This document shows, piece by piece, positions 1 to 5,859 of a stretch of 6,683 bases of DNA. The notes below the pieces were generated by a model. It searched no databases, was not told the DNA's origin, and was given only the letters and a program-made list of their open reading frames with translations. The translations under genes were made by a program, and so were the position numbers. Numbering within the stretch: position 1 is the stretch's first letter; every line of letters begins with the position of its first letter. The stretch comes from an uncultured bacterium (GTDB lineage Bacteria > Actinomycetota > Actinomycetes > S36-B12). The stretch covers positions 1-6,683 of the forward strand of contig CAJAKT010000432.1 in NCBI GenBank assembly GCA_903940375.1, written 5' to 3'.

Positions 1-1998
1 AAGGCGGATGGTGGTTGGGCCGTGATTTTCACGGAGTCCTGTGTCATCACGCCGGATGCCGATCAGATGCCTGGCGGCGTGACTGCTCGGATCTGGGACG
101 AGGGAGACATCCAGAACCTAAGCCTGATGACTGAGCGGGTTCATGCACACGGAGCGCTCGCTGGCATCGAACTCAAGCATGGTGGTGGACTGGCGCAGAA
201 CGGTGAGTCTCGATCTTCCACTCGGGGCGTCAGCCAGGTGCAGAACGACCTGCGCTTTGCCAATACCCCCCATGAAATGACGATTCCTGAGATAGCCCAA
301 CTCCGTCGCGACTTCGTGGCGGCTGCCCTGCGGGCTGAGCTCGCGGGGTTCGATCTCATCAGCGTCTACGCGGGCGTTGCTTCGCTGCCCGCATTCTTCC
401 TCTACCCGTTCTACAACCGACGCACGGATCAGTACGGTGGCGCGTTCGAGAACCGCATACGGCTCATGCGCGAGCTCGTCGAGGACATTCGTGCGGCGGT
501 CCCAAAGTGCGCGGTGGGCCTTCGATTCGCCATCGACACGCTCGAGGCTCCGTACGGCTTGGGGGACAGGGGTATCCGATCGGGGGATGAGGGCATCAAG
601 GCGATTGCCATGCTTGATCCGCTGGTGGACTTCTGGGATATCAATATCGGCAGCATCAACTGGGGAGAAGACGCGGTCTCTTCGCGGTTCAAGGACACGA
701 ACTACGAGGCTGAATACACGCGCATCGCTAAGACCGTGGCCACCAAGCCTGTTGTGAACGTGGGACGCATGACGAATCCTGACGTGATGGCGGAGGCGAT
801 CAAGTCGGGTCAGTGCGACTTCATCGGTGGCGCCCGACCCGCCATTGCTGATCCGTTCATTCCGCGGAAGATCGAGGAAGGCCGGCTTGACGAGATCCGG
901 GAGTGCATCGGCTGCAATGTCTGCATCTCCAAGTGGGAGTCGGGCACCGGGCCGATCTGGTGCACGCAGAACGCCACCGCAGGCGAGGAGTACCGCCGCG
1001 GCTGGCACCCTGAGATCTTCAGCCGAGCCAAGAACGCCGACAGCCTCGTGCTCGTTGTTGGCGCGGGACCTGCGGGAATGGAGTGTGCCACCGTCCTTGC
1101 GAAACGTGGCTATGAGGGGGTTCACCTGCTCGATGGATCAGACTCCCTGGGTGGGCACCTGAAGTGGACGACTCGGTTGCCGGGCCTGGCCCAATGGGGT
1201 CGGGTCACCGACTACCGGCAGATCCAAATCGACAAACTCGACAATCTCGAGTTCATTCCCAACAGGGTCCTCACAGCGGAGGATGTGCTCTCGTACGGAG
1301 CGGACTATCTGGTGGTGGCGACTGGTTCGTCCTGGGCGCGAGACGGGCTCAACGGGATCACTCAGCGCCCCATCTCGGGAATCGAGAGGCAGCCGGCGCT
1401 CACTCCCGAGGATCTGATGGTCGGACAAGTGGAAATCCAGGGCGAGCACGTTGTCGTTTATGACACGGACGGTTACTACATGGGCGTCTCCTTGGCTGAG
1501 CATCTGGCAATGCAGGGTAAGCGAGTCGTGTACGTGACGCCCTGGGACACGATGGCTCCGTACATGCGAAAGACGCTCGAGGAGCAGCGCATGTACGAAC
1601 GTCTGCTGTCTCTGAATGTGCGCATCATCACGCAGACGTCGATCAGTGAGATGTCTGAGAATCACGCCCACATCGAGAACCTATGGACGGGACAGCGTGA
1701 GGACCTGGCATCCGATGCACTCGTTCTGGCAACACAGAGGGTCTCCGATGACGCCCTCTTCCGAGCAATCTCCGAGCCCGGCCGGTTAGAGGAAGCCGGG
1801 GCGAAGGGTGCGTTCCTCATCGGCGATGCCTATGCACCGGTCATGATCGCGCAGGCGATCTTCCATGGCCACCGTCTTGCGCGGGAACTCGACACTGAAG
1901 ACCCTTCGACTCCACTGCCCTACATCCGGGAGCGTCGCCTAGCGGACCGGGAGACCTACCAGTTCGCGAACAACCCGGTGCTGTCGAGCACTCCCTGA
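1..1998 (+). CDS. Trimethylamine dehydrogenase-like FMN/[4Fe-4S] flavoprotein (5'-truncated by window)
   Basis: The frame is open from base 1, and its first codons (KADGGWAV) match trimethylamine dehydrogenase (TMADH) from about residue 48. The gene therefore starts upstream, and the GTG at 22 is not its start. About 665 residues are visible. An N-terminal OYE-type TIM barrel (FMN) runs to about residue 300. Next come cysteines 302, 305, 308 and 321 in the TMADH spacing CxxCxxCx12C for [4Fe-4S], then a GAGPAG dinucleotide fold at 354-359 and a second nucleotide-binding fold near 475-500. Known relatives oxidise amines or reduce enoates or enoyl-CoA; TMADH passes electrons to ETF. By alignment from memory, TMADH Trp264, Trp355, Tyr169 and Asp267 are kept, but Tyr60 is Ser and His172 is Val, so trimethylamine is an unlikely substrate. 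The FMN-linking Cys30 position is outside the window. A dimethylamine or histamine dehydrogenase-like role, or enoate reduction, is equally possible. It leads the visible run of co-directional genes. Confidence 0.93.
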   Translation, partial: KADGGWAVIFTESCVITPDADQMPGGVTARIWDEGDIQNLSLMTERVHAHGALAGIELKHGGGLAQNGESRSSTRGVSQVQNDLRFANTPHEMTIPEIAQLRRDFVAAALRAELAGFDLISVYAGVASLPAFFLYPFYNRRTDQYGGAFENRIRLMRELVEDIRAAVPKCAVGLRFAIDTLEAPYGLGDRGIRSGDEGIKAIAMLDPLVDFWDINIGSINWGEDAVSSRFKDTNYEAEYTRIAKTVATKPVVNVGRMTNPDVMAEAIKSGQCDFIGGARPAIADPFIPRKIEEGRLDEIRECIGCNVCISKWESGTGPIWCTQNATAGEEYRRGWHPEIFSRAKNADSLVLVVGAGPAGMECATVLAKRGYEGVHLLDGSDSLGGHLKWTTRLPGLAQWGRVTDYRQIQIDKLDNLEFIPNRVLTAEDVLSYGADYLVVATGSSWARDGLNGITQRPISGIERQPALTPEDLMVGQVEIQGEHVVVYDTDGYYMGVSLAEHLAMQGKRVVYVTPWDTMAPYMRKTLEEQRMYERLLSLNVRIITQTSISEMSENHAHIENLWTGQREDLASDALVLATQRVSDDALFRAISEPGRLEEAGAKGAFLIGDAYAPVMIAQAIFHGHRLARELDTEDPSTPLPYIRERRLADRETYQFANNPVLSSTP

Positions 1999-2040
1999 GC
2001 GGTCCCCTGCGGATTCGCACCACAGCACCATCCAAGACGA

Positions 2041-2062
2041 CGGGCACGAATTACTCGGCCCG
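2041..2062 (+). other. Possible RNA hairpin in the gap before the SDR gene
   Basis: The 87-nt gap between the flavoprotein stop and the SDR start contains an imperfect inverted repeat. CGGGC (2041-2045), a bulged A and CGA (2047-2049) pair with TCGGCCCG (2055-2062) around the loop ATTAC. No T-run follows, so it is not a convincing intrinsic terminator. It could be a processing or stability hairpin, or chance in GC-rich DNA. I see no clear promoter in this gap, so read-through from the upstream gene is the default assumption. Confidence 0.3.
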
Positions 2063-2073
2063 CTACAACAGTG

Positions 2074-2080
2074 AAAGAGG
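2074..2080 (+). promoter_or_regulatory. Ribosome binding site deciding the SDR start
   Basis: AAAGAGG lies 5 nt before the ATG at 2086. An in-frame GTG at 2071 would add five residues but would place this purine tract inside the coding region, so ATG 2086 is preferred. Confidence 0.65.
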
Positions 2081-2085
2081 ATCCC

Positions 2086-2844
2086 ATGACTGGCGCCACC
2101 CTGACGGACAAGCGAATCATCATCACCGGGGCTGCCTCCGGATTGGGGCGTGCCATGGCGATCATGGCGGCAGCTGATGGGGCTCACATGGCCCTCATGG
2201 ACATCAACGCCAAGGGGCTGGACGAGACCATCGGCATGCTCGGCGATGCAACGGCCTTCCCGATCGTCGCGGATATCTCCGACTGGAATGCTGTGGAGAC
2301 GGGCGTCAAGGAGGCAGTTGATCGCCTCGGGCGGCTGGATGCCGTGTGTAACGTGGCCGGGTGGGATGAGCCGGGACGCTTCTGGGAGCAGTCCCTTGAG
2401 TTCTGGGAGAAGATCGTCGCCATCAACCTGTGGGGAACGCTCTACATGTGTCGCGCCACGGTGCCCATCCTGATCGAGCAGGGTGCAGGAACCATCGTCA
2501 ACGTGGCTTCCGATGCGGGCCGTGTCGGCAGCAAGGGCGAGACCGTGTACGCGGCCGCTAAGGGTGGTGTCATGGCCCTGACCAAGTCGCTCGCTCGGGA
2601 GATGGCGCCGTACAACGTCACCGTGAACTGCGTCTGCCCCGGGCCGATGATGACGCCGCTCCTGCAGGCCGAGATGGAGTCCACGCCGAAGCTGATCGAG
2701 AAGCTGATCCGAGCTATTCCTCTGCGGCGCGTGGCTGAACCGTCTGATGCGGCCGCACTCATCAGATTCCTCGCCAGTGATGGCGCCAGCTACATGACCG
2801 GTCAGGTGATCAGCGTCAGCGGTGGCCTCACGATGGTCGGCTGA
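2086..2844 (+). CDS. BadH-like short-chain dehydrogenase/reductase (probable hydroxyacyl-CoA dehydrogenase)
   Basis: This 252-residue classical SDR has the normal family length. TGAASGLG at 14-21 is the cofactor glycine motif. Asp39 after the second strand favours NAD(H) over NADP(H). NVAG at 89-92 stands in for NNAG. The catalytic set is Asn114, Ser142, Tyr155 and Lys159. Several stretches match what I recall of BadH, the 2-hydroxycyclohexanecarboxyl-CoA dehydrogenase of Rhodopseudomonas: the AGWD after the NNAG region, NVASDAGRVGS before the active site, VCPGP near 185, and the ending VSGGLTMVG. I infer NAD-dependent oxidation of a hydroxyacyl-CoA (perhaps a ring compound) to the ketoacyl-CoA in the cytoplasm. 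The ligase and crotonase that follow fit a CoA-thioester pathway. The exact substrate is unproven, since SDRs with BadH-like sequence also include FabG-type and other alcohol dehydrogenases. The next gene begins 3 nt after its stop, so the two are almost surely co-transcribed. Confidence 0.92.
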   Translation: MTGATLTDKRIIITGAASGLGRAMAIMAAADGAHMALMDINAKGLDETIGMLGDATAFPIVADISDWNAVETGVKEAVDRLGRLDAVCNVAGWDEPGRFWEQSLEFWEKIVAINLWGTLYMCRATVPILIEQGAGTIVNVASDAGRVGSKGETVYAAAKGGVMALTKSLAREMAPYNVTVNCVCPGPMMTPLLQAEMESTPKLIEKLIRAIPLRRVAEPSDAAALIRFLASDGASYMTGQVISVSGGLTMVG

Positions 2845-2847
2845 CCA

Positions 2848-4194
2848 GTGAGCTCGAGTCAGCGCACGAGCGCACGTGTGCACGATGCCAGTACGGAGTT
2901 CGCCGATCCGGATCAGGTACGAGCACTGCAGTGGTCCAAGTTGGACGGGATCATCCAGCGGACCCATCAGACCAACCCCTTCTATCGAGGGATCTGGGAA
3001 GCCGCCGGCGTCGATGTTGAATCGGTCCGGAACGTTGGTGATTTCCAGTCAGCCTTGCCCTGGGTGGATAAGTCGATGTTCCTTGCCGACCAGATGGCCA
3101 ACCCGCCGGCGGGAACGAGGATCTCCACCGCGATCGACCCGGGGGAGGCGCTGGAGTACTACACGACCAGCGGCACGAGCGGTCGTGGCTCGGAATTGCA
3201 TGCGCAGACGACAACTGAACTTGCCGCAATGGTTGACATGTACCGCTATGGATTCACCTGGGCAGGTCTGACGGCGGGTGAGAAGATGGCGCTCACGCTC
3301 CCCATCACCATGCTGGCGGGCGGGCGAGTCGAATACCAGGCAGCCGTCGGATTCGGCATGTCGGTTCTTCCCATCGGCAACTATGACGCGGAGCGAAAGT
3401 TGGAGGTCATTCGGCAGTTTGCGCCGACGAGTCTCTTCGGCTCCACGACGTATTTCGCGCATCTGGCGGCGGTAAGCGACGAGCCCGTTGGCAACTCGAG
3501 TGTGCGGACCTTGCTGACCGGACTCGAGGGAGTGGGACTGAGTTACGTCCAGCGGCTCGAGGAGGCCTGGGGTGCCCAGGCATTCGACCGCTTCGGGTGT
3601 GCGCAGATGAGGGCGGACTTCCTCTTCTCCTGTGAGCACGGATTCGGATCGGCAGGTTCACCAGGCGTGCTCCACGCGATTGATCCGTTCGTGCTCGTGG
3701 AGGTTCTGGACCCGGTCACGGGACAGCAGGTAGCCGACGGGGAATACGGCGAGATCTTCGTGACGAGTCTGTATCACCGAGATACACCGCTTATCCGCTG
3801 CCGCCTGTATGACGGGGGTATCTATCGTGCACCCGGCAGTTGTGCATGTGGCCGTTCGTTCTCGGGTATCGAGGTGGGATCCATCGGGCGGACTGATGGA
3901 GTCAAGAAGATCAAGGGCGTGAACGTGTACCCCCAAGCGGTCGACAAGGCCATCTTCTCCGTCCCAGGTGTTGAGGAATACCACATTCGGCTGTTCAGCA
4001 AGGGTGAGGCTGACGTCGCTCAGGTGACGTTGATGCTGGCCGAAGGTGAAGCGGGCTCGCCGGCGAAGCATGCCGAGGCTGTTGCTGAATCGCTCCGGCA
4101 CGCGACAGGACTTCGATTCGATGTGGTCATCGGTCATGTGGAACGCAGCGAGTACAAGGTCGCGCGCTGGACGGACGAGCGCAGTCGCGACTAA
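2848..4194 (+). CDS. PaaK-like acyl-CoA ligase (AMP-forming, ANL superfamily)
   Basis: The protein has 448 residues, close to the usual phenylacetate-CoA ligase (PaaK) length. It should activate a carboxylic acid to its CoA thioester through an acyl-adenylate. Visible motifs in order are the ATP P-loop-like TTSGTSGRGS (106-115), the A5-type FGCAQM (249-254), the A7-type RCRLYDGG with Asp322, CACGR at 332-336 (a PaaK-type cysteine pair), the hinge-region GRTDGVKKIKGVNVYP (347-362), and a C-terminal RSEYKVAR with Lys437 as the likely adenylation lysine. The A5 motif has Gln253 where many ANL enzymes have Glu. The start is GTG at 2848, directly after the SDR stop. There is no strong Shine-Dalgarno, so translation is probably coupled to the SDR; a second in-frame GTG at 2878 is possible. 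The acid is unknown. The SDR neighbour suggests a cyclic or aromatic-derived acid rather than phenylacetate, as no paa ring epoxidase genes are present. Confidence 0.9.
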   Translation: MSSSQRTSARVHDASTEFADPDQVRALQWSKLDGIIQRTHQTNPFYRGIWEAAGVDVESVRNVGDFQSALPWVDKSMFLADQMANPPAGTRISTAIDPGEALEYYTTSGTSGRGSELHAQTTTELAAMVDMYRYGFTWAGLTAGEKMALTLPITMLAGGRVEYQAAVGFGMSVLPIGNYDAERKLEVIRQFAPTSLFGSTTYFAHLAAVSDEPVGNSSVRTLLTGLEGVGLSYVQRLEEAWGAQAFDRFGCAQMRADFLFSCEHGFGSAGSPGVLHAIDPFVLVEVLDPVTGQQVADGEYGEIFVTSLYHRDTPLIRCRLYDGGIYRAPGSCACGRSFSGIEVGSIGRTDGVKKIKGVNVYPQAVDKAIFSVPGVEEYHIRLFSKGEADVAQVTLMLAEGEAGSPAKHAEAVAESLRHATGLRFDVVIGHVERSEYKVARWTDERSRD

Positions 4195-4241
4195 GTGACT
4201 GTTGGTGTCTTGGCTCCAGGGAATCGCGAAGAGGGGACTCA

Positions 4242-5033
4242 ATGAGCGAAGACGACAAAAGTCTCGGAGCGCCGTCTCTGAACATTGTTGCCCCAGGGGT
4301 TGCTTTGGTCTCACTCGAGCGCCCGCAGGTGCTCAATGCATTACGACCGAGAGACATGATCGCCCTAATCGATGTGTTCGAACGATTGGGGATGCGAGAT
4401 GACGTACGGTCTGTGGTACTCACGGGATCGGGGCGCGCATTCTGCGCGGGTGGTGACTTGCGTGCGCTACAGAAGCTGACCGCGAAGGAGACTCATCACT
4501 ACCTCGCGGCATATGCCGACCTTGGCGATGTGATATCCAGGATTCGATTCCCCGTAATTGCTGCACTCAACGGACTGACGTTTGGTGGTGGTCTGGAGTT
4601 GGCGTGTATGGCTGACATCCGGGTGGCCGAACCCTCGACGACACTTTGCGCGGCCGATGTACCGCATGGCTTGGTTCCGACCGGCGGACTGACCTGGCGG
4701 CTTCCGCGACTGATCGGGCACGGCCGAGCCTCGTGGATGATGCTCAGCAATGCGACGGTGGATGCCGACGAGGCCCACCGGATCGGGCTATGCGACCTGG
4801 TCGCGGCGGATGGCGCGGCCGTGAAGGCATCGATTCAATTGGCTACTCAGATAGCTGGCTTTCCCCCGAGCGGTGTTGCAGCGACGGTTCATGCTCTCCG
4901 CCTGTCGGCCAGAGCAACATTGTCTGTGTCAGCGGCATTTGAGATCGACGCCAACCGGCGACTCCTCCGCGACGAGGGAACCCGTCAACGCTTGGATGCG
5001 GTACTGAGCAGGCCGGAGCCTTCTAGCCCCTGA
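4242..5033 (+). CDS. Enoyl-CoA hydratase/isomerase (crotonase) family protein
   Basis: This 263-residue protein has the normal crotonase length. GAGGGG (4231-4236) sits 5 nt before the ATG, which supports the start. The conserved SGRAFCAGGDL lies at 63-73 (CoA/oxyanion region). NGLTFGGGLELA at 110-121 carries the oxyanion-hole glycine Gly116 and Glu119, equivalent to the first catalytic Glu (144 in rat mitochondrial hydratase). The second catalytic position (Glu164 in rat) aligns with Asp139 in AADVPHGLVP, where the common motif is PEIxLG. It may hydrate an enoyl-CoA, but this substitution leaves isomerase, ring hydrolase (BadI-like) or other crotonase chemistry open. It lies 47 nt after the ligase and probably belongs to the same transcript. 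Its codon choice looks slightly less G/C-biased by eye than its neighbours', which I have not measured. Confidence 0.9.
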   Translation: MSEDDKSLGAPSLNIVAPGVALVSLERPQVLNALRPRDMIALIDVFERLGMRDDVRSVVLTGSGRAFCAGGDLRALQKLTAKETHHYLAAYADLGDVISRIRFPVIAALNGLTFGGGLELACMADIRVAEPSTTLCAADVPHGLVPTGGLTWRLPRLIGHGRASWMMLSNATVDADEAHRIGLCDLVAADGAAVKASIQLATQIAGFPPSGVAATVHALRLSARATLSVSAAFEIDANRRLLRDEGTRQRLDAVLSRPEPSSP

Positions 5034-5038
5034 GCGGC

Positions 5039-5064
5039 TACTATCAGGCGGTCGAACGATCGAC
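5039..5064 (+). promoter_or_regulatory. Putative tetR promoter -10 and operator
   Basis: TACTAT at 5039-5044 fits the TAnnnT -10 consensus, although no good -35 is seen 16-18 nt upstream. Seven bases further on, at the expected transcription start, is the inverted repeat GTCGA (5051-5055) ACGA TCGAC (5060-5064). It contains ACGATCGA, also present at 5750-5757 in the downstream promoter. Overlap of such a site with the start point is a usual place for TetR autorepression. The site is predicted only from the repeat and its position. Confidence 0.5.
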
Positions 5065-5083
5065 GGGGTGGAGGCAGGGGAAC

Positions 5084-5698
5084 ATGGCGCGGTCGGCAGT
5101 ACATGCCCGTAGTGACAAGACGACGGGGGAACTCGCGTACGCGCGGGCCGTGGATCTCATGTTCGAGCGGGGCTATCACGGAACCTCCGTGCGTGACGTC
5201 GCACGTGCTGTCGGGGTGCAGATGTCGACGCTGTACCACTACTACCCGAGCAAGCAGGACCTGCTGATGGCGATCATGACCACAGCAATGCAGGAGATGA
5301 CTGAGCGGGTTGCGGAAGCCATCGATGATCTGCCGTCGGCTCGTGAGCAGTTGGAGGCGGCGGTGCACGCCCACATCATGTTCCATGCCGATCACCTCAA
5401 GGAAGCCGTTGTTGCGGACACCGAGCTCCGGTCGCTCGAGGGCGACGACCTCCAGCTGATCCTGGAGATGCGCGACAACTACGAGGGGATGTTTCGCGCG
5501 ATCATCATTGAGGGGCAGAAGGCAGGTGAGCTCCGCGCAACGGATGCGCGGCTGACGACCCGAGCGATCCTGGGAGCCATCACCGATGTAGCCAACTGGT
5601 ACCGACCCAAGGGACGCCTGACACTCAACGCGATTTCCGCAGAGTACGTGGGCCTCTTCTTTGAGGGGATCGCCGAGGCGTCTAGTCCGTCTTCTTGA
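5084..5698 (+). CDS. TetR/AcrR-family transcriptional repressor
   Basis: The 204-residue protein has the typical TetR arrangement. The N-terminal helix-turn-helix domain carries ERGYHGTSVRDVARAVGV followed by STLYHYYPSKQDLL (about residues 28-61), with the recognition helix near 45-54. The rest is a helical ligand-binding domain of the kind seen in KstR2-like and other regulators of acyl-CoA catabolism. GGAGG at 5070-5074, 9 nt before the ATG, serves as ribosome binding site. Regulators of this group often release DNA on binding a CoA-thioester intermediate. By analogy the inducer could be a product of the ligase encoded upstream, which is inference. It lies between the enzyme genes and the amidohydrolase gene. 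Palindromic sites related to each other lie before its own start and in the next promoter, so autoregulation and local control are likely. Confidence 0.92.
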   Translation: MARSAVHARSDKTTGELAYARAVDLMFERGYHGTSVRDVARAVGVQMSTLYHYYPSKQDLLMAIMTTAMQEMTERVAEAIDDLPSAREQLEAAVHAHIMFHADHLKEAVVADTELRSLEGDDLQLILEMRDNYEGMFRAIIIEGQKAGELRATDARLTTRAILGAITDVANWYRPKGRLTLNAISAEYVGLFFEGIAEASSPSS

Positions 5699-5732
5699 CA
5701 GCTGGTGCGTGTGCTTCCCGTTGGGCAGCTGT
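5698..5732 (+). other. Inverted repeat after the tetR stop (weak terminator candidate)
   Basis: ACAGCTG (5698-5704) pairs with CAGCTGT (5726-5732), and the inner CCC-GTT-GGG (5717-5725) extends the stem on the 3' side, leaving a 12-nt bulge on the 5' side. The repeat begins at the last base of the stop codon. There is no T-run, so it is a poor intrinsic terminator; it may be a stability hairpin or chance. Confidence 0.25.
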
Positions 5733-5746
5733 GGTGCACAAATTCC

Positions 5747-5775
5747 TTGACGATCGATCGATCGATCGATAGGGT
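5747..5775 (+). promoter_or_regulatory. Housekeeping-type promoter of the amidohydrolase gene
   Basis: TTGACG (5747-5752) is a near-consensus -35. Exactly 17 bp later, TAGGGT (5770-5775) is an acceptable actinobacterial -10. Transcription would start near 5782, leaving a leader of roughly 78 nt before the ATG. The spacer is a palindromic repeat and probably a repressor operator, so RNA polymerase and the repressor would compete directly. Confidence 0.7.
5751..5770. repeat. (CGAT)5 tandem repeat / 18-bp palindrome, probable TetR operator
   Basis: Five perfect CGAT units run from 5751 to 5770. Within them 5753-5770 is a perfect 18-bp palindrome centred between 5761 and 5762. The repeat overlaps the last two bases of the -35 and the first base of the -10. 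A palindrome of this size between the promoter hexamers, 52 bp after a TetR gene, is best read as the operator. It shares ACGATCGA with the inverted repeat before that gene. Confidence 0.65.
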
Positions 5776-5778
5776 CGC

Positions 5779-5815
5779 TCTGCTGGAGCAGATGTGCGGT
5801 GTCATTGACGTGTCA
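5779..5815 (+). promoter_or_regulatory. Inverted repeats in the leader of the amidohydrolase gene
   Basis: TCTGCT-GG-AGCAGA (5779-5792) lies at the predicted transcript start. It is followed by GTGTCA (5799-5804), TGAC (5806-5809) and GTGTCA (5810-5815), giving GTCA-T-TGAC and TGAC-GT-GTCA inverted repeats with the two GTGTCA copies 11 bp apart, about one helical turn. This could be a second regulator site. No family is assigned. Confidence 0.3.
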
Positions 5816-5859
5816 CGCCTGGTCCTGCTGATGAACTCCCGATCCCTAAGGAGCACCCC

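Noticed and set aside
22..24. GTG as start of the first gene
   Set aside because: The frame is open to base 1 and the upstream codons match conserved TMADH-family sequence, so the true start is before the window.
126..141. 16-bp sequence GATGACTGAGCGGGTT repeated at 5296-5311
   Set aside because: Both copies encode the same short peptide MTERV in unrelated proteins with no flanking similarity. It is most simply a coincidence of codon choice.
118..1125. Long open frame on the minus strand (335 codons) opposite the flavoprotein gene
   Set aside because: It is opposite a clearly conserved coding region and is Arg/His-rich low-quality sequence with no recognisable domain. Such shadow frames are common in high-GC DNA.
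1999..2085. Separate promoter for the SDR gene
   Set aside because: No convincing -35/-10 pair was found; TACAAC at 2064-2069 lacks the final T and has no partner hexamer.
1939..2967. Minus-strand open frame (342 codons) spanning the SDR gene
   Set aside because: The composition is that of a shadow frame, with no motif, and it lies opposite an SDR with all catalytic residues.
5805..5833. Second promoter with TTGACG at 5805
   Set aside because: No -10-like hexamer occurs 16-18 bp downstream.
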